Positions 17,769 to 26,694 of a stretch of DNA of 64,000 nucleotides are shown here, piece after piece. Source of the stretch: Dyadobacter frigoris. Its GTDB lineage: Bacteria > Bacteroidota > Bacteroidia > Cytophagales > Spirosomataceae. The stretch is taken from assembly GCF_005280585.1 (NCBI RefSeq), contig NZ_SZVO01000006.1:1-64000 (forward strand), in the 5' to 3' direction. Every line of letters begins with the position of its first letter. Within the stretch, counting starts at the first letter, position 1. A model generated the notes under the pieces. It did no database searches. It saw only the letters and a program-made list of their open reading frames with translations, and had not been told where the DNA came from. A program made the translations under genes and the position numbers.

Positions 17769-18992
17769 CTAACCCTTTGATAGTTTATTCTTTAGTGTTT
17801 CCATGTCCTGACTTAATTTGATATCAACAACCTTGGCATATTGCTGGGTTTGCTTAATTGATTTATGTCCGAGCATTTTCGATACGCTTTCAATAGGAAC
17901 ATTATTTGATAGGGTAACGGTTGTGGCAAATGTATGTCTGGCAATATGATAAGTAAGTATCTTCCTTATCCCACATAAGTCAGCTATTTCCTTCAAATAT
18001 GAATTCATCTTTTGATTACTTAATACCGGAAGCAGTCGATCTTCTGCTAGGCACTGCGGATGCTTTTTATACTTCTCCAATATTTTAATTGCCTGTGGAA
18101 GTAATGGAATATTAGTGGCTGTTTCAGTCTTTTGCCTATTGCTAAAAATCCAAAATGCACCATCAATACCTTTCGCTATCTGGTTTCGCGATAATTGTTT
18201 AACATCAATATAAGCCAGACCTGTGTAACAACTAAAAAGGAAAATGTCTCTCACTTGAGCAATTCTCTCAATTTCGATTTTTTTATTCTCAATTACTTTT
18301 AATTCACCAGCCGTCAGCGGCCTTCGTAAAACCTCCTTTTTCACTAATTTAAACTCCGCAAATGGATCGCTCCGAAGCCATTTTTTCTTTACACATTCCA
18401 GGACTATTTTTTTAAAATTGCCTAGATACTTTGCAGTCGTATTTTGATTACATTTTCTTATAGATTTGAACCAAAACGAGTACTCGGTAATAAAGTCATA
18501 GTCTAAATCCTTAATTGGAAGATCATCCACCTTGTACTTCCATTGAATGAAAGATCTTGTGTGACTCAAAGACGTTTCGTACCTCTTATGTGTTCCCTTG
18601 GCAAAATCTTTTCCAATAAGAGCCTCCATTTGATCATTATGATATTGGAACAAGTCTATTACCATTTTTCGATCTTCTCCTTTCCCAGTTAAAATATCCT
18701 TCATTGCCTGGGCTGTAACCTGACGATCATTATCCAAAAGTAGCCTCTTGGCCTGATATGCCTTTTCCTTATATGTATCAAGAAACGCATTTAAAGATTT
18801 AGAATCTTCTTTTTTTCCAGCAGCATTTCCCGACTCCTTCGACCATCTCAACGGATGCCACAATCTCTTCGTTGAAATTTCCTTAGAGTCCCCATCCACT
18901 GTGATTTTCAAATACACATACCGGGTTCCATCTTCATTTTCGATTTTTGGTTTTTTCAAAAAGAAAAACAATCCAAAGCTTTTTTCTAACAT
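17769..18992 (-). CDS. Tyrosine recombinase (island integrase)
   Basis: A 407-residue site-specific recombinase of the Bacteroidota family with an N-terminal arm-binding domain, SAM-like core-binding domain (about 110-215) and catalytic domain. Visible catalytic residues are K288, H349, R352 in HIARHTF, H376 in LGHK and nucleophile Y385 in QQYAK. The first arginine of the usual R-K-H-R-H-Y set is not at its normal place: the motif reads TGLAYID instead of TGLR. That variation also occurs in some Bacteroides conjugative-element integrases. It lies 370 bp from the ssrA 3' end, so it is the likely enzyme that inserted the island there. Confidence 0.93.
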   Translation of the reverse strand: MLEKSFGLFFFLKKPKIENEDGTRYVYLKITVDGDSKEISTKRLWHPLRWSKESGNAAGKKEDSKSLNAFLDTYKEKAYQAKRLLLDNDRQVTAQAMKDILTGKGEDRKMVIDLFQYHNDQMEALIGKDFAKGTHKRYETSLSHTRSFIQWKYKVDDLPIKDLDYDFITEYSFWFKSIRKCNQNTTAKYLGNFKKIVLECVKKKWLRSDPFAEFKLVKKEVLRRPLTAGELKVIENKKIEIERIAQVRDIFLFSCYTGLAYIDVKQLSRNQIAKGIDGAFWIFSNRQKTETATNIPLLPQAIKILEKYKKHPQCLAEDRLLPVLSNQKMNSYLKEIADLCGIRKILTYHIARHTFATTVTLSNNVPIESVSKMLGHKSIKQTQQYAKVVDIKLSQDMETLKNKLSKG

Positions 18993-19096
18993 AACTTAAT
19001 TGTTTAAGATGAACAAAATTCGAATTGCCAAGCTTAAAAATCAAGATGTAAATCCCTTTAACAGGTTATCCATAAATTAGTTACATCATTTTTTGC

Positions 19097-19123
19097 GCGT
19101 CTTTTCTTTAAATAAAAAGACGC
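19097..19123. repeat. Hairpin between integrase and ssrA
   Basis: A 9-bp inverted repeat (GCGTCTTTT at 19097-19105, complement at 19115-19123) upstream of the integrase start. It could be a transcription element or part of the attachment-site arms. The sequence alone does not decide. Confidence 0.35.
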
Positions 19124-19181
19124 TACGAATGACGCACTTTAATTTTGGGAATATTTGAATGTTTTGATGGTAAGTCCAAAC

Positions 19182-19218
19182 AAAAAACCCTGTTTAAATG
19201 AATTAAACAGGGTTTTTT
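19182..19218. terminator. Strong bidirectional terminator downstream of ssrA
   Basis: A perfect 16-bp stem (19182-19197 with 19203-19218, 5-bp loop), with a G+C core CCCTG and six A/T on each outer end. It would end ssrA transcription coming leftward and can work in either direction. Confidence 0.8.
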
Positions 19219-19238
19219 ATCTTTTTAAAACGTACTCA

Positions 19239-19261
19239 GTGGAGACGGAGGAATTCGAACC
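19239..19261 (-). other. Diverged copy of the ssrA 3' end (att-like site)
   Basis: These 23 bp match the 3' end of the tmRNA gene (19361-19383) at 20 of 23 positions, including the T-loop GGTTCGAA on the minus strand. No tRNA body precedes it, so it is not a second tRNA gene. Such a partial copy is what integration into the 3' end of ssrA leaves behind, so it is a candidate attachment-site remnant. The 99 bp between the two copies hold a 10-bp inverted repeat (GTAAGTAATT). Confidence 0.6.
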
Positions 19262-19361
19262 AATCTTGTAAGTAATTAGTAATCAATTACTTACAGAGTT
19301 TATTTCCTCGAACTCTATGATTTACGCGCTGAATAATTTTCTACTTTGAAAATTACTCCCG

Positions 19362-19731
19362 TGGAAGCGGAGGGATTCGAACCCTCGTCCAGAACAGGGA
19401 AACCCTGCGCCTTCTACATGCTTATCCGCGATTAAATTTTCGAGCCAGACAAGGTTCACGGCGGACCCGCGTCTTGGCCTTAGGTACTTGGGTCTCGTTG
19501 GCTTTCCGTACCACTATGCCAACCAGCACTGATTTGCGACACCCCGGAGCCCAACCATCAGTGCGTAGGTTGGAGGGATGATGGCATTTGCTAGATCCTC
19601 CGGATTAAGCAGCCATGGCGTAAGTATTTTCGCCAGTTATTGTTTGAAAGGTATTATTTACGGGAGGTACCCCCAGCTCCCGACATGCTTACACACAGAA
19701 TCCCAACCCGCTGTCAATTCCAGTCGCCCCC
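19362..19731 (-). ncRNA. ssrA: Transfer-messenger RNA (tmRNA)
   Basis: This RNA rescues stalled ribosomes and tags incomplete proteins. The 5' end GGGGGCG (19731 inward) pairs with the 3' acceptor CGCTTCC, the 3' T-arm reads GGTTCGAATCC, and the early GACTGGAATTGACAGCGGG block is the usual tmRNA start. CCA is not encoded. The tag frame at 19605-19634 reads GGC GAA AAT ACT TAC GCC ATG GCT GCT TAA, giving GENTYAMAA after the tRNA-charged alanine. That ends in the typical AA and resembles Bacteroidota tags. Pseudoknot-forming inverted repeats fill the rest. Confidence 0.95.
19605..19634 (-). other. tmRNA proteolysis-tag reading frame
   Basis: Nine sense codons plus TAA on the minus strand encode GENTYAMAA. 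The hydrophobic end MAA fits a ClpXP-type degron. The resume codon is taken as GGC by comparison with known Bacteroidota tags. Confidence 0.9.
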
Positions 19732-20037
19732 AAAAGCGGCGCAGAAAAAAACGTGTGATGAATCACCCGATTGGCTGCTGATATTAGACAAAAATCCTTT
19801 GTCAATGGTTCCGTATGAATTACAAGAAATTATATCAGCCCCTCAATATACTTTCAATTTCCAGCATAACCCTCTCGAAATCAAAACAGTTACTTCTTTA
19901 AATAATTTCCTCTCTTTTTTCAAAATTATGCAGGCTATTCAAATTTATAAATCTCCTCTGACCATTTTACCTCGCAATGACCTTTTTGACTTGTATTATT
20001 TTCCGGGATGTATTAGCTTACCTCCTAATCACATTTT
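19732..20037. other. Gap between ssrA and the NlpC/P60 gene
   Basis: About 300 bp that should hold the divergent ssrA promoter and the upstream region of the NlpC/P60 gene. A long plus-strand frame crosses it but begins inside ssrA, so I do not accept it as a gene. No clear promoter match was found. Confidence 0.5.
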
Positions 20038-21261
20038 ATGAAAACTTATAAATTCTTCTTTTTCTTCCTGTTTCTTTTACCCTTTACTTCAATAGGGCAA
20101 AAGCAAAAAAATTTATCAGATTCTGTTCAGGTCAGGAAAATATTCGACATTGCAGAAGCTATCATAAAAGAATATGCCCCTGATAAACGGACTGCCATTT
20201 TCATGATTATGGCAGATAGTGCCGGTGATAACTATTTTGAAACAACAGAACTCAAAGCAGCTCAAAAGTTTTCGGATACGCTTATCAAGGAGGGAATCAA
20301 AATCCCGGTTCAGACGTTGCCTGCCAAAAATTTGGGAGAAAAAATCTATGCGCTCGTCAATCTTTCCGTTGTAAATATCCGGTCGAATCCAAAAAACGCT
20401 GCAGAGCTTGCCACCCAATCTTTACTTGGAACGCCCCTCGATATTTTGAAAAAGGAAGGTTATTACTATTTCGTCCGCACACCTGATGGCTATATTTCAT
20501 GGCTGGATGCCGGAGCGATTTCCTTAAAATCAGCTGCTGAAATGGATAACTGGAAGCAAAAAGACAAGCTCGTTTTTATGGATGACTATGGCCATGCTTA
20601 TTCCAATTCGGATCGAAAATCCCAAAGGGTATCTGATCTGGTTATGGGCGACATTCTGGTTAATGATGGCAAACAAAAAGGATTTTACAAAGTTATTTTT
20701 CCCGATGGCCGCGCCGCCTTTATCCCGCAGGAACAAATGACTGACTATAAAAACTGGATTAAAAGACCTTCACCAAACTCTGAACAGATTATCGAAATTG
20801 CCAAGACTATGATAGGAGTCCCGTATTTGTGGGGCGGTACTTCTGTGAAGGGCGTGGATTGCAGTGGATTTACCAAAACTGCATTTTTTATGAACGGGGT
20901 TATTATTCCCCGCGACGCTTCTCAGCAAGTTATGGCGGGTGAACCTGTTGCTGTATTGAAAAATGACAGATTAAATCTTCAGGAAGCATTGAAAAACTTA
21001 AAATCCGGTGATCTGATATTTTTTGCAAGCGGGAAAAATAAATCACCGGACGCCCGTGTAACGCATGTGGCCCTGTATATTGGAAACGGTGAATTTATTC
21101 ATGCATCCGGAAATGTCAGAATTAGCAGTATGAAACCGGATGCTCCAAATTATGATGATTTTGAAACCCGTACGGTGGTAGCAGCACGGCGGTATCTGGG
21201 GAATGTCGGAACTACCGGCATCCAATCTGTTGCAACGCATCCTGCTTATCAAGAAAAGTGA
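20038..21261 (+). CDS. Secreted NlpC/P60 cell-wall hydrolase with SH3-like domains
   Basis: 407 residues with a signal peptide (FFFFFLFLLPFTSIGQ, cleavage near 20). Two SH3-like segments follow (about 110-165 and 175-235: VNLSVVNIRSNP, YYYFVRTPDG). A C-terminal NlpC/P60 (C40) domain follows, with catalytic cysteine near 275 in GVDCSGF and histidine near 343 in THVALYIG, plus FIHASG. The family cleaves peptide cross-links of peptidoglycan, often the D-Glu-diaminopimelate bond, in the periplasm. It is the first chromosomal gene past ssrA. No partner gene is evident. Confidence 0.92.
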   Translation: MKTYKFFFFFLFLLPFTSIGQKQKNLSDSVQVRKIFDIAEAIIKEYAPDKRTAIFMIMADSAGDNYFETTELKAAQKFSDTLIKEGIKIPVQTLPAKNLGEKIYALVNLSVVNIRSNPKNAAELATQSLLGTPLDILKKEGYYYFVRTPDGYISWLDAGAISLKSAAEMDNWKQKDKLVFMDDYGHAYSNSDRKSQRVSDLVMGDILVNDGKQKGFYKVIFPDGRAAFIPQEQMTDYKNWIKRPSPNSEQIIEIAKTMIGVPYLWGGTSVKGVDCSGFTKTAFFMNGVIIPRDASQQVMAGEPVAVLKNDRLNLQEALKNLKSGDLIFFASGKNKSPDARVTHVALYIGNGEFIHASGNVRISSMKPDAPNYDDFETRTVVAARRYLGNVGTTGIQSVATHPAYQEK

Positions 21262-21365
21262 TCGTTACTTTCAAAGTTGCCAGTATCTAAACTGTCAATT
21301 TTAAAAACAGATAATCCCTCTTTCAAAATTATCGTAATTTCGCCCCGAACAATTTCAGATTTACA

Positions 21366-22283
21366 ATGACAGTTGAAGATATAGAAGGTTTTTTCAAACA
21401 ATTGCAGGATAACATTTGCGCAGGCATAGAAAATGAAGACGGCGCTGGAAAATTCGAAGAAGATCTCTGGGAGCATCATTCCGGCGGTGGCGGACGTACC
21501 AGACTAATCCAGAATGGGAATGTTATTGAAAAAGGCGGAGTGAATTTTTCCAGCGTAAAAGGTGAAGTTCATCCGCGTTTACGTCAGCAAATGCAGCTGG
21601 ATGATACGGACGATTTTCACTTTACAGCTACCGGCGTATCGATTGTAATGCATCCAAAAAATCCGCTTGTACCTATCATTCACATGAATGTGCGGTATTT
21701 TGAACTGAGTGACGGGACTTGCTGGTTTGGCGGCGGTATTGATCTTACACCGCATTATGTTGTGGAAGAAGACGCAAAAATCTTCCATAACCATCTCAAA
21801 ACAGCATGTGACAAACATCACCCTGATTTTTATCCAAAGTTCAAGACCTGGGCAGACGACTATTTTTTTATTCAACACAGAAACGAAACCCGTGGAATTG
21901 GAGGAGTCTTTTTTGATTATCTCAAACCGGATGAAGCAGGTTACGGAAGCAATTTATCGAAAGAAGAACTTTTTGCTTTTGTAAAAGAGGTCGGAGAAAG
22001 TTTTGCTCCTGTTTACACTTCTTTCATGAAAAAACATCGTGACGATCAGTTTACGGAACAGCAAAAACAGTGGCAATATCTTCGTCGCGGACGTTATGTC
22101 GAATTCAATCTGGTTTGGGATCGTGGAACGAAATTCGGATTGGAAACAAACGGACGAACAGAATCCATTTTGATGAGTTTGCCGCCTCAGGCGAACTGGG
22201 AATATAATTTCATTCCCGAAGCAAATTCACAAGAAGATATTACTTTGAAATGGTTAAGAAAAGGGGTTGATTGGGCGGATTGA
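21366..22283 (+). CDS. hemF: Oxygen-dependent coproporphyrinogen III oxidase
   Basis: Converts coproporphyrinogen III to protoporphyrinogen IX in heme synthesis using molecular oxygen. The 305 residues match the aerobic HemF family throughout: HHSGGGGRTR near the start, HPKNPLVPIIHMNVRYFE, GGGIDLTPHY, RGIGGVFFDY and the closing RGRYVEFNLVWDRGTKFG. These include the conserved histidines and arginines of the substrate pocket. The ATG at 21366 is supported by N-terminal similarity. It lies 104 bp after the NlpC gene and is probably transcribed alone. It indicates an organism able to grow with oxygen. Confidence 0.96.
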   Translation: MTVEDIEGFFKQLQDNICAGIENEDGAGKFEEDLWEHHSGGGGRTRLIQNGNVIEKGGVNFSSVKGEVHPRLRQQMQLDDTDDFHFTATGVSIVMHPKNPLVPIIHMNVRYFELSDGTCWFGGGIDLTPHYVVEEDAKIFHNHLKTACDKHHPDFYPKFKTWADDYFFIQHRNETRGIGGVFFDYLKPDEAGYGSNLSKEELFAFVKEVGESFAPVYTSFMKKHRDDQFTEQQKQWQYLRRGRYVEFNLVWDRGTKFGLETNGRTESILMSLPPQANWEYNFIPEANSQEDITLKWLRKGVDWAD

Positions 22284-22333
22284 TATTCCGTTCAGTTACA
22301 CAATTTGTATGTGTGAAATATGATGATAATGTT

Positions 22334-23431
22334 TCAACACCAGGCATTTTCATCCAAATTAATGTTCCAGGATTTTGATTTGTCATAAAACAAAAACCCA
22401 TCGTCCGTTTTTAGCGGAGAGTCAATATTGTTATGATAAAGTTGGCCCGTTCCTAGCCCTTGTGGAAGCTGATTGTCAAAAGAAGCTGTAAACTGAGCAA
22501 TTGCATTTAAACCGATATTGGATTCAAGTGCGGAAGTCATCCACCAGCCGATTGAAAGCCGGTTGGCAATTTCAATCCATTCTTTACAATGCTGAAAACC
22601 ACCGAGAAGCGTTGGTTTCAAAATAATAAAGGGCGGCTGCGTTTTTTTCAAAAGCGCAAATTTTTTCCTGTAATCAAATATTCCGATCAACTCTTCGTCC
22701 AACGCTACCGGAATTGGCGAATTTGCACAAACTTCGGTTAACAAATCCAGCTGCCCGGCTTTTATCGGCTGCTCAATAGAATGCAGTCCAAATTCCGAAA
22801 GGCGACGCAATTTCGAGTAAACTTCCTCCGGTTTGAAGGCTCCATTGGCATCAACTCTTAACGTAATCTGATCCGCCGAAAACCGGGAACGTACCGATTC
22901 AAACACTCGACATTCCTGCTCAAAATCAATAGCGCCTACTTTCATTTTCAGCGTTGTATAACCGAGCGCCAGTTTTTCTTCAATCTGTTCTGCCATATGA
23001 TCATACGATCCCATCCAGATAAGACCGTTCATCGGAATTCCTTTTTCTCCTTTTGAAAAAGCATTTTTATATTGAATCCGCTGTCCTCCATTCATAAAAT
23101 CAAGCAGCGCCATTTCGATCCCGCATCTTACCGAAGGCAAATGTTCAGGAATAACCTGTTGTAAAATGATGGAAAGATTGAAGGGAAATACATCCAGATC
23201 AAGTTGATTGAAAAGTTCGCAAACCTCTGTTAACTGTTCCCTGAAATCGGGAATATCGTCAAAACTTAATCCTGGCAGCGGGCCGCATTCGCCATAACCC
23301 TCAATGCCAGGCTGTTCTATGTCCGTCACTTTCAAAAGCCAGGAAGTTTTTTGTTTCAGCACCCCGCGCGACGTACCGGCCTCCATTCGAAAATGAAGTG
23401 TATAGGGTTGAAACACAATTCTTAAAGGCAT
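22334..23431 (-). CDS. menC: o-Succinylbenzoate synthase-like enolase-superfamily enzyme
   Basis: 365 residues of the enolase superfamily (muconate-lactonizing subgroup). The catalytic set is visible: K162 and K164 in LKMKVG, metal ligands D194 (DANG), E220 (EQP) and D245 (DEEL), and K272 in ILKPTL. The N-terminal capping domain has GYGECGPLPGLS. MenC dehydrates SHCHC to o-succinylbenzoate in menaquinone synthesis, which Bacteroidota need. Dipeptide epimerases share the motifs, so the menC name rests on overall resemblance. It converges on hemF and is divergent from lpxK. Confidence 0.75.
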   Translation of the reverse strand: MPLRIVFQPYTLHFRMEAGTSRGVLKQKTSWLLKVTDIEQPGIEGYGECGPLPGLSFDDIPDFREQLTEVCELFNQLDLDVFPFNLSIILQQVIPEHLPSVRCGIEMALLDFMNGGQRIQYKNAFSKGEKGIPMNGLIWMGSYDHMAEQIEEKLALGYTTLKMKVGAIDFEQECRVFESVRSRFSADQITLRVDANGAFKPEEVYSKLRRLSEFGLHSIEQPIKAGQLDLLTEVCANSPIPVALDEELIGIFDYRKKFALLKKTQPPFIILKPTLLGGFQHCKEWIEIANRLSIGWWMTSALESNIGLNAIAQFTASFDNQLPQGLGTGQLYHNNIDSPLKTDDGFLFYDKSKSWNINLDENAWC

Positions 23432-23498
23432 ATTTTATGGTGTCAGTTTTTTTTCGGGGAACAATATTAACCAAAAAATATGTAATTATGCAGATAAG

Positions 23499-24530
23499 AT
23501 GGCAGAACATAATTGGATAAAAATAATATTAACACCTTTTTCACGGGTATATGGTTTGATAACCTTGCTACGGAATTTCCTCTATAACGTCCATATTTTC
23601 TCCTCTCAAAAACCTCCTCAATTTACGATTTCAATCGGTAATATCACCGTGGGAGGAACAGGCAAAACACCTATGGTTGAATATCTTACAAAAAATCTGT
23701 CCTCAAAATACCAGATTGCGATTTTAAGCAGAGGTTATGGCAGAAAAACCAAAGGTTTGCTGTTTGCGGACGATACCTCCACCGCCTCAGATATCGGCGA
23801 TGAGCCTTTACAATATTTTTCAAAATATGGGAAAAATATTGTTGTTGCCGTTTGTGAAAATCGCGTAAACGGTGCCTTTGCCATACATAACAAGTTTCCT
23901 GAATGTAACTTGCTCCTGCTCGACGACGCCTTTCAACACCGGGCCATTCAGCGGGATGTCAATATTTTACTGAATGATTTCAACCGTCCGTTTTATAAGG
24001 ATTTACCTTTCCCGGCCGGGAGATTACGTGAGACAAGAAGCGGCGCAGAAAGAGCCGATGTTATAGTTGTCACAAAAAGTCCTGCTGATTTATATGATAC
24101 TGAAAAAGAGAAAATCAGACGATCCATACAAAAATATAGTCGCCGGGAAGTTCCGGTATTTTTCGCATCAATCCGATATGCGGAGCCGGTTTCTTACAAT
24201 CAGAGCCCTGTTCTGTTAAAAAATGTTATAATCGCAGCCGGTATTGCTAATCCGCTGCCCTTTACTATATATCTTCGGAGCAAGTATAACGTTGTAGAGG
24301 AAATTATTTTTCCTGACCACCACAATTACACGCCAACGGATCTGCAACATCTTATTAAGTACATAAAAAACGATACTTTTGTAGTAACTACTGAAAAGGA
24401 TATGGTCAAACTTAAACCGCTTGCAGCCGAATCAGGAGTTTTAGATCATTTTACTTATTTGCCAATGGAAATGAATTTCGGAGCCGATGCCGAGCCATTT
24501 GATCACTGGATCACTAACCATACTTTGTAA
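23499..24530 (+). CDS. lpxK: Tetraacyldisaccharide 4'-kinase
   Basis: LpxK phosphorylates the lipid A disaccharide precursor to lipid IVA at the inner membrane. The 343 residues start with a short membrane-associating segment (ILTPFSRVYGLITLLRNFLY). The family's atypical Walker A, NITVGGTGKTP, is near 48-58. Other family blocks are SRGYGRKTKG, DDAFQHR and FPAGRLRE. A VTTEKDMVKL motif near the end is also typical. The start is separated by 67 bp from menC on the other strand. The porin gene begins 37 bp after its stop. Confidence 0.94.
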   Translation: MAEHNWIKIILTPFSRVYGLITLLRNFLYNVHIFSSQKPPQFTISIGNITVGGTGKTPMVEYLTKNLSSKYQIAILSRGYGRKTKGLLFADDTSTASDIGDEPLQYFSKYGKNIVVAVCENRVNGAFAIHNKFPECNLLLLDDAFQHRAIQRDVNILLNDFNRPFYKDLPFPAGRLRETRSGAERADVIVVTKSPADLYDTEKEKIRRSIQKYSRREVPVFFASIRYAEPVSYNQSPVLLKNVIIAAGIANPLPFTIYLRSKYNVVEEIIFPDHHNYTPTDLQHLIKYIKNDTFVVTTEKDMVKLKPLAAESGVLDHFTYLPMEMNFGADAEPFDHWITNHTL

Positions 24531-24567
24531 CCCTATCCTTAAAATCGGTGGAATTATAGAATCGTTT

Positions 24568-26529
24568 ATGAGAATTTTATTATCTGTTGTTTTTCTTGTT
24601 TTATCCGGCTTTTTGCTTTTCCCAAATGCAGCAACCGCGCAGGTTAAACTTCCTGGTGGTATCAGTATGCCAGGCGGTGGAGGAGGTGGAGGCTCAAAAG
24701 GGGGGAAAGGCGGAGCACTTTTGGACGACAGTACAAAAACAATCTACGGGCCAAAAACCACGCTTCATTTCTACGAAAATGATATTATAAATAACCGTGA
24801 TTCCGTGCGTTATCTGGTTGATACGCTTTTACCCGATTTTAACCGGTGGACTCCCGTTGACCGTTCTTATGGAAAACTGGTTGATTTGGGAAATACCGGA
24901 ACTGCTACGAGAAATCTATTTTTCCAGCCACGTCAGGATATAGGTGCCCAGCTTGGTATGCGCGCCTATGATCCTTATGCGATCCAGGAAGATGAAATAC
25001 AATATATTGATACACACTCTCAATATACTGACTTAACCTACCGTTCAGGTGGAAGAAAGACAACACTTGGAAAATTTGGTTATTCCCAGAATGTTAATCC
25101 CCGCTTTAATTTTGGAATGCAGGGTCAGCGCCTTACATCCAACAAACAATACGGAATTTATGGCGTCAATGCCGCAGCATTGCTTGGACAGAACTGGACT
25201 TTCCTTTTGCAGGGACATTATTTTTCCAAAGACAAAAAGTATCTTATTCTTGCTCATTACAGTCATTTGAATCAAAAAGTACGTGAACAAGGCGGAGTCA
25301 TTCCAGACACCAGTTCCACCGGAGATGGAATTTATACGTATGACGGTCTGGCCAGAATAAGTGACGATGCCAATTCCTGGGAAAGGCGACACGTTTTTCA
25401 CATTTACCAGCAATACAAGCTAGCAAACGGCTTTCAGGTTTTTGCTCAAACGGATTATAAAAGTACGATCAACCGATACACAGACAAGGCGGCAGAACGC
25501 GGGGTTTTATATGGTGTTTATCCGGCTTCCAGATACGACACCTCTGATATTCGCCAGGACATTTTTTACAAATTGTTTGATAATAAAATTGGTATTAAAG
25601 GGACTTTTTCCGGTTTTAATTACCGGGCTTATGTCAGGCAGCGTTTGTATGGGATGAATGTGAATGGTCAGTTGCCAAACACTACCGGTCACCTGAGTAT
25701 GACCTACCGCACCGGATTTAAATTCGATAACATAGTTGGTCTTTGGCTGAGTTATTATCTGAAAGATTCAACACAACATGTAACTGCGGAGGCTGAACAT
25801 TTAATTGGAAGAGATTTCAAATTAAAAGGCGAAATTGATACCAAATGGATCAAGGCTGGTTATCAAAGTATTTTCACCTCTCCTGACCTGATTGCCCAAA
25901 ATTATATAGGTAATAATTTTGACTGGCAGAATAATTTCAAACTGACAGGAACAAACACTATTTACGGATCTCTTCCGCTAAAAACCAGAAATATCCAGCT
26001 GACACCAGAGGTACAATATAATCTGGTCAATAATTATGTCTACTACGATACGGCTTCAATTCCCCGTCAGCTAGGCAGTGTTTTCAATTTATTAAAACTG
26101 GGAACGACGGCCAATATTCATATGAACCGGTGGAATCTTTCCGGAATGGCATATTACACGATCAATTCAAACGAGGACATTATCAGGATACCTAAATATT
26201 TTGCCAGCGGACAGATAACTTTTGACTTTACGTACGCGAAAGTTTTATTTGTTCAGGTTGGGTTTTCGGCTATGTACCGTTCTTCATACTTTGCAGATGC
26301 ATACATGCCTATTACACAGCAGTTTCATTTACAAGATTCCTTTGAAGTGAAGCAATATGTAGTAGCTGATTTATTTGCCAATATCCGGATTAAACGCATT
26401 CGCCTTGCATTTAAAATGGCTCACGTCAATCAGGGAATCGGCGGACCGAAGGGTTATTATCAAACGCCCGGATATCTTGGTATGCGACGCGCATTTTCTT
26501 TTGGGATAAACTGGCCGATGTTTGATTAA
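24568..26529 (+). CDS. Putative outer-membrane porin
   Basis: I place the start at the ATG at 24568, giving 653 residues with a signal peptide (MRILLSVVFLVLSGFLLFP, then ATAQ). The open frame extends 81 bp further up into lpxK, but that part is not signal-like. A glycine-rich linker (GGISMPGGGGGGG) follows. The body is strands alternating aromatic and polar residues, the pattern of a large beta-barrel, ending in aromatic residues (INWPMFD). It fits the Bacteroidota putative-porin family. Substrate unknown. It probably shares a transcript with lpxK. Confidence 0.8.
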   Translation: MRILLSVVFLVLSGFLLFPNAATAQVKLPGGISMPGGGGGGGSKGGKGGALLDDSTKTIYGPKTTLHFYENDIINNRDSVRYLVDTLLPDFNRWTPVDRSYGKLVDLGNTGTATRNLFFQPRQDIGAQLGMRAYDPYAIQEDEIQYIDTHSQYTDLTYRSGGRKTTLGKFGYSQNVNPRFNFGMQGQRLTSNKQYGIYGVNAAALLGQNWTFLLQGHYFSKDKKYLILAHYSHLNQKVREQGGVIPDTSSTGDGIYTYDGLARISDDANSWERRHVFHIYQQYKLANGFQVFAQTDYKSTINRYTDKAAERGVLYGVYPASRYDTSDIRQDIFYKLFDNKIGIKGTFSGFNYRAYVRQRLYGMNVNGQLPNTTGHLSMTYRTGFKFDNIVGLWLSYYLKDSTQHVTAEAEHLIGRDFKLKGEIDTKWIKAGYQSIFTSPDLIAQNYIGNNFDWQNNFKLTGTNTIYGSLPLKTRNIQLTPEVQYNLVNNYVYYDTASIPRQLGSVFNLLKLGTTANIHMNRWNLSGMAYYTINSNEDIIRIPKYFASGQITFDFTYAKVLFVQVGFSAMYRSSYFADAYMPITQQFHLQDSFEVKQYVVADLFANIRIKRIRLAFKMAHVNQGIGGPKGYYQTPGYLGMRRAFSFGINWPMFD

Positions 26530-26694
26530 ACAGGCTTTCGGCAATCGGCTTTCACACTTCGGGATTTTCCTGCACTTTGGCAGAGTATATTTTTTCTTTT
26601 ATAACTGAACGCTCACTTCATTAAAAGTCGTTATTTAAAATTAACTCAAAATTTCAAGTGTCCAAGCCTACTGCTGATAGCCGACCGCCAAATT

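Noticed and set aside
19239..19262. 3' end of a possible second tRNA gene
   Set aside because: The T-arm-like sequence has no matching 5' acceptor, D-arm or anticodon arm; the sequence before it is a simple A+T-rich inverted repeat.
19640..20041. 133-codon plus-strand ORF ending in an ATGA overlap with the NlpC/P60 gene
   Set aside because: Its first third lies antisense within the tmRNA gene and the rest has no protein-like pattern, so the overlap is likely chance.
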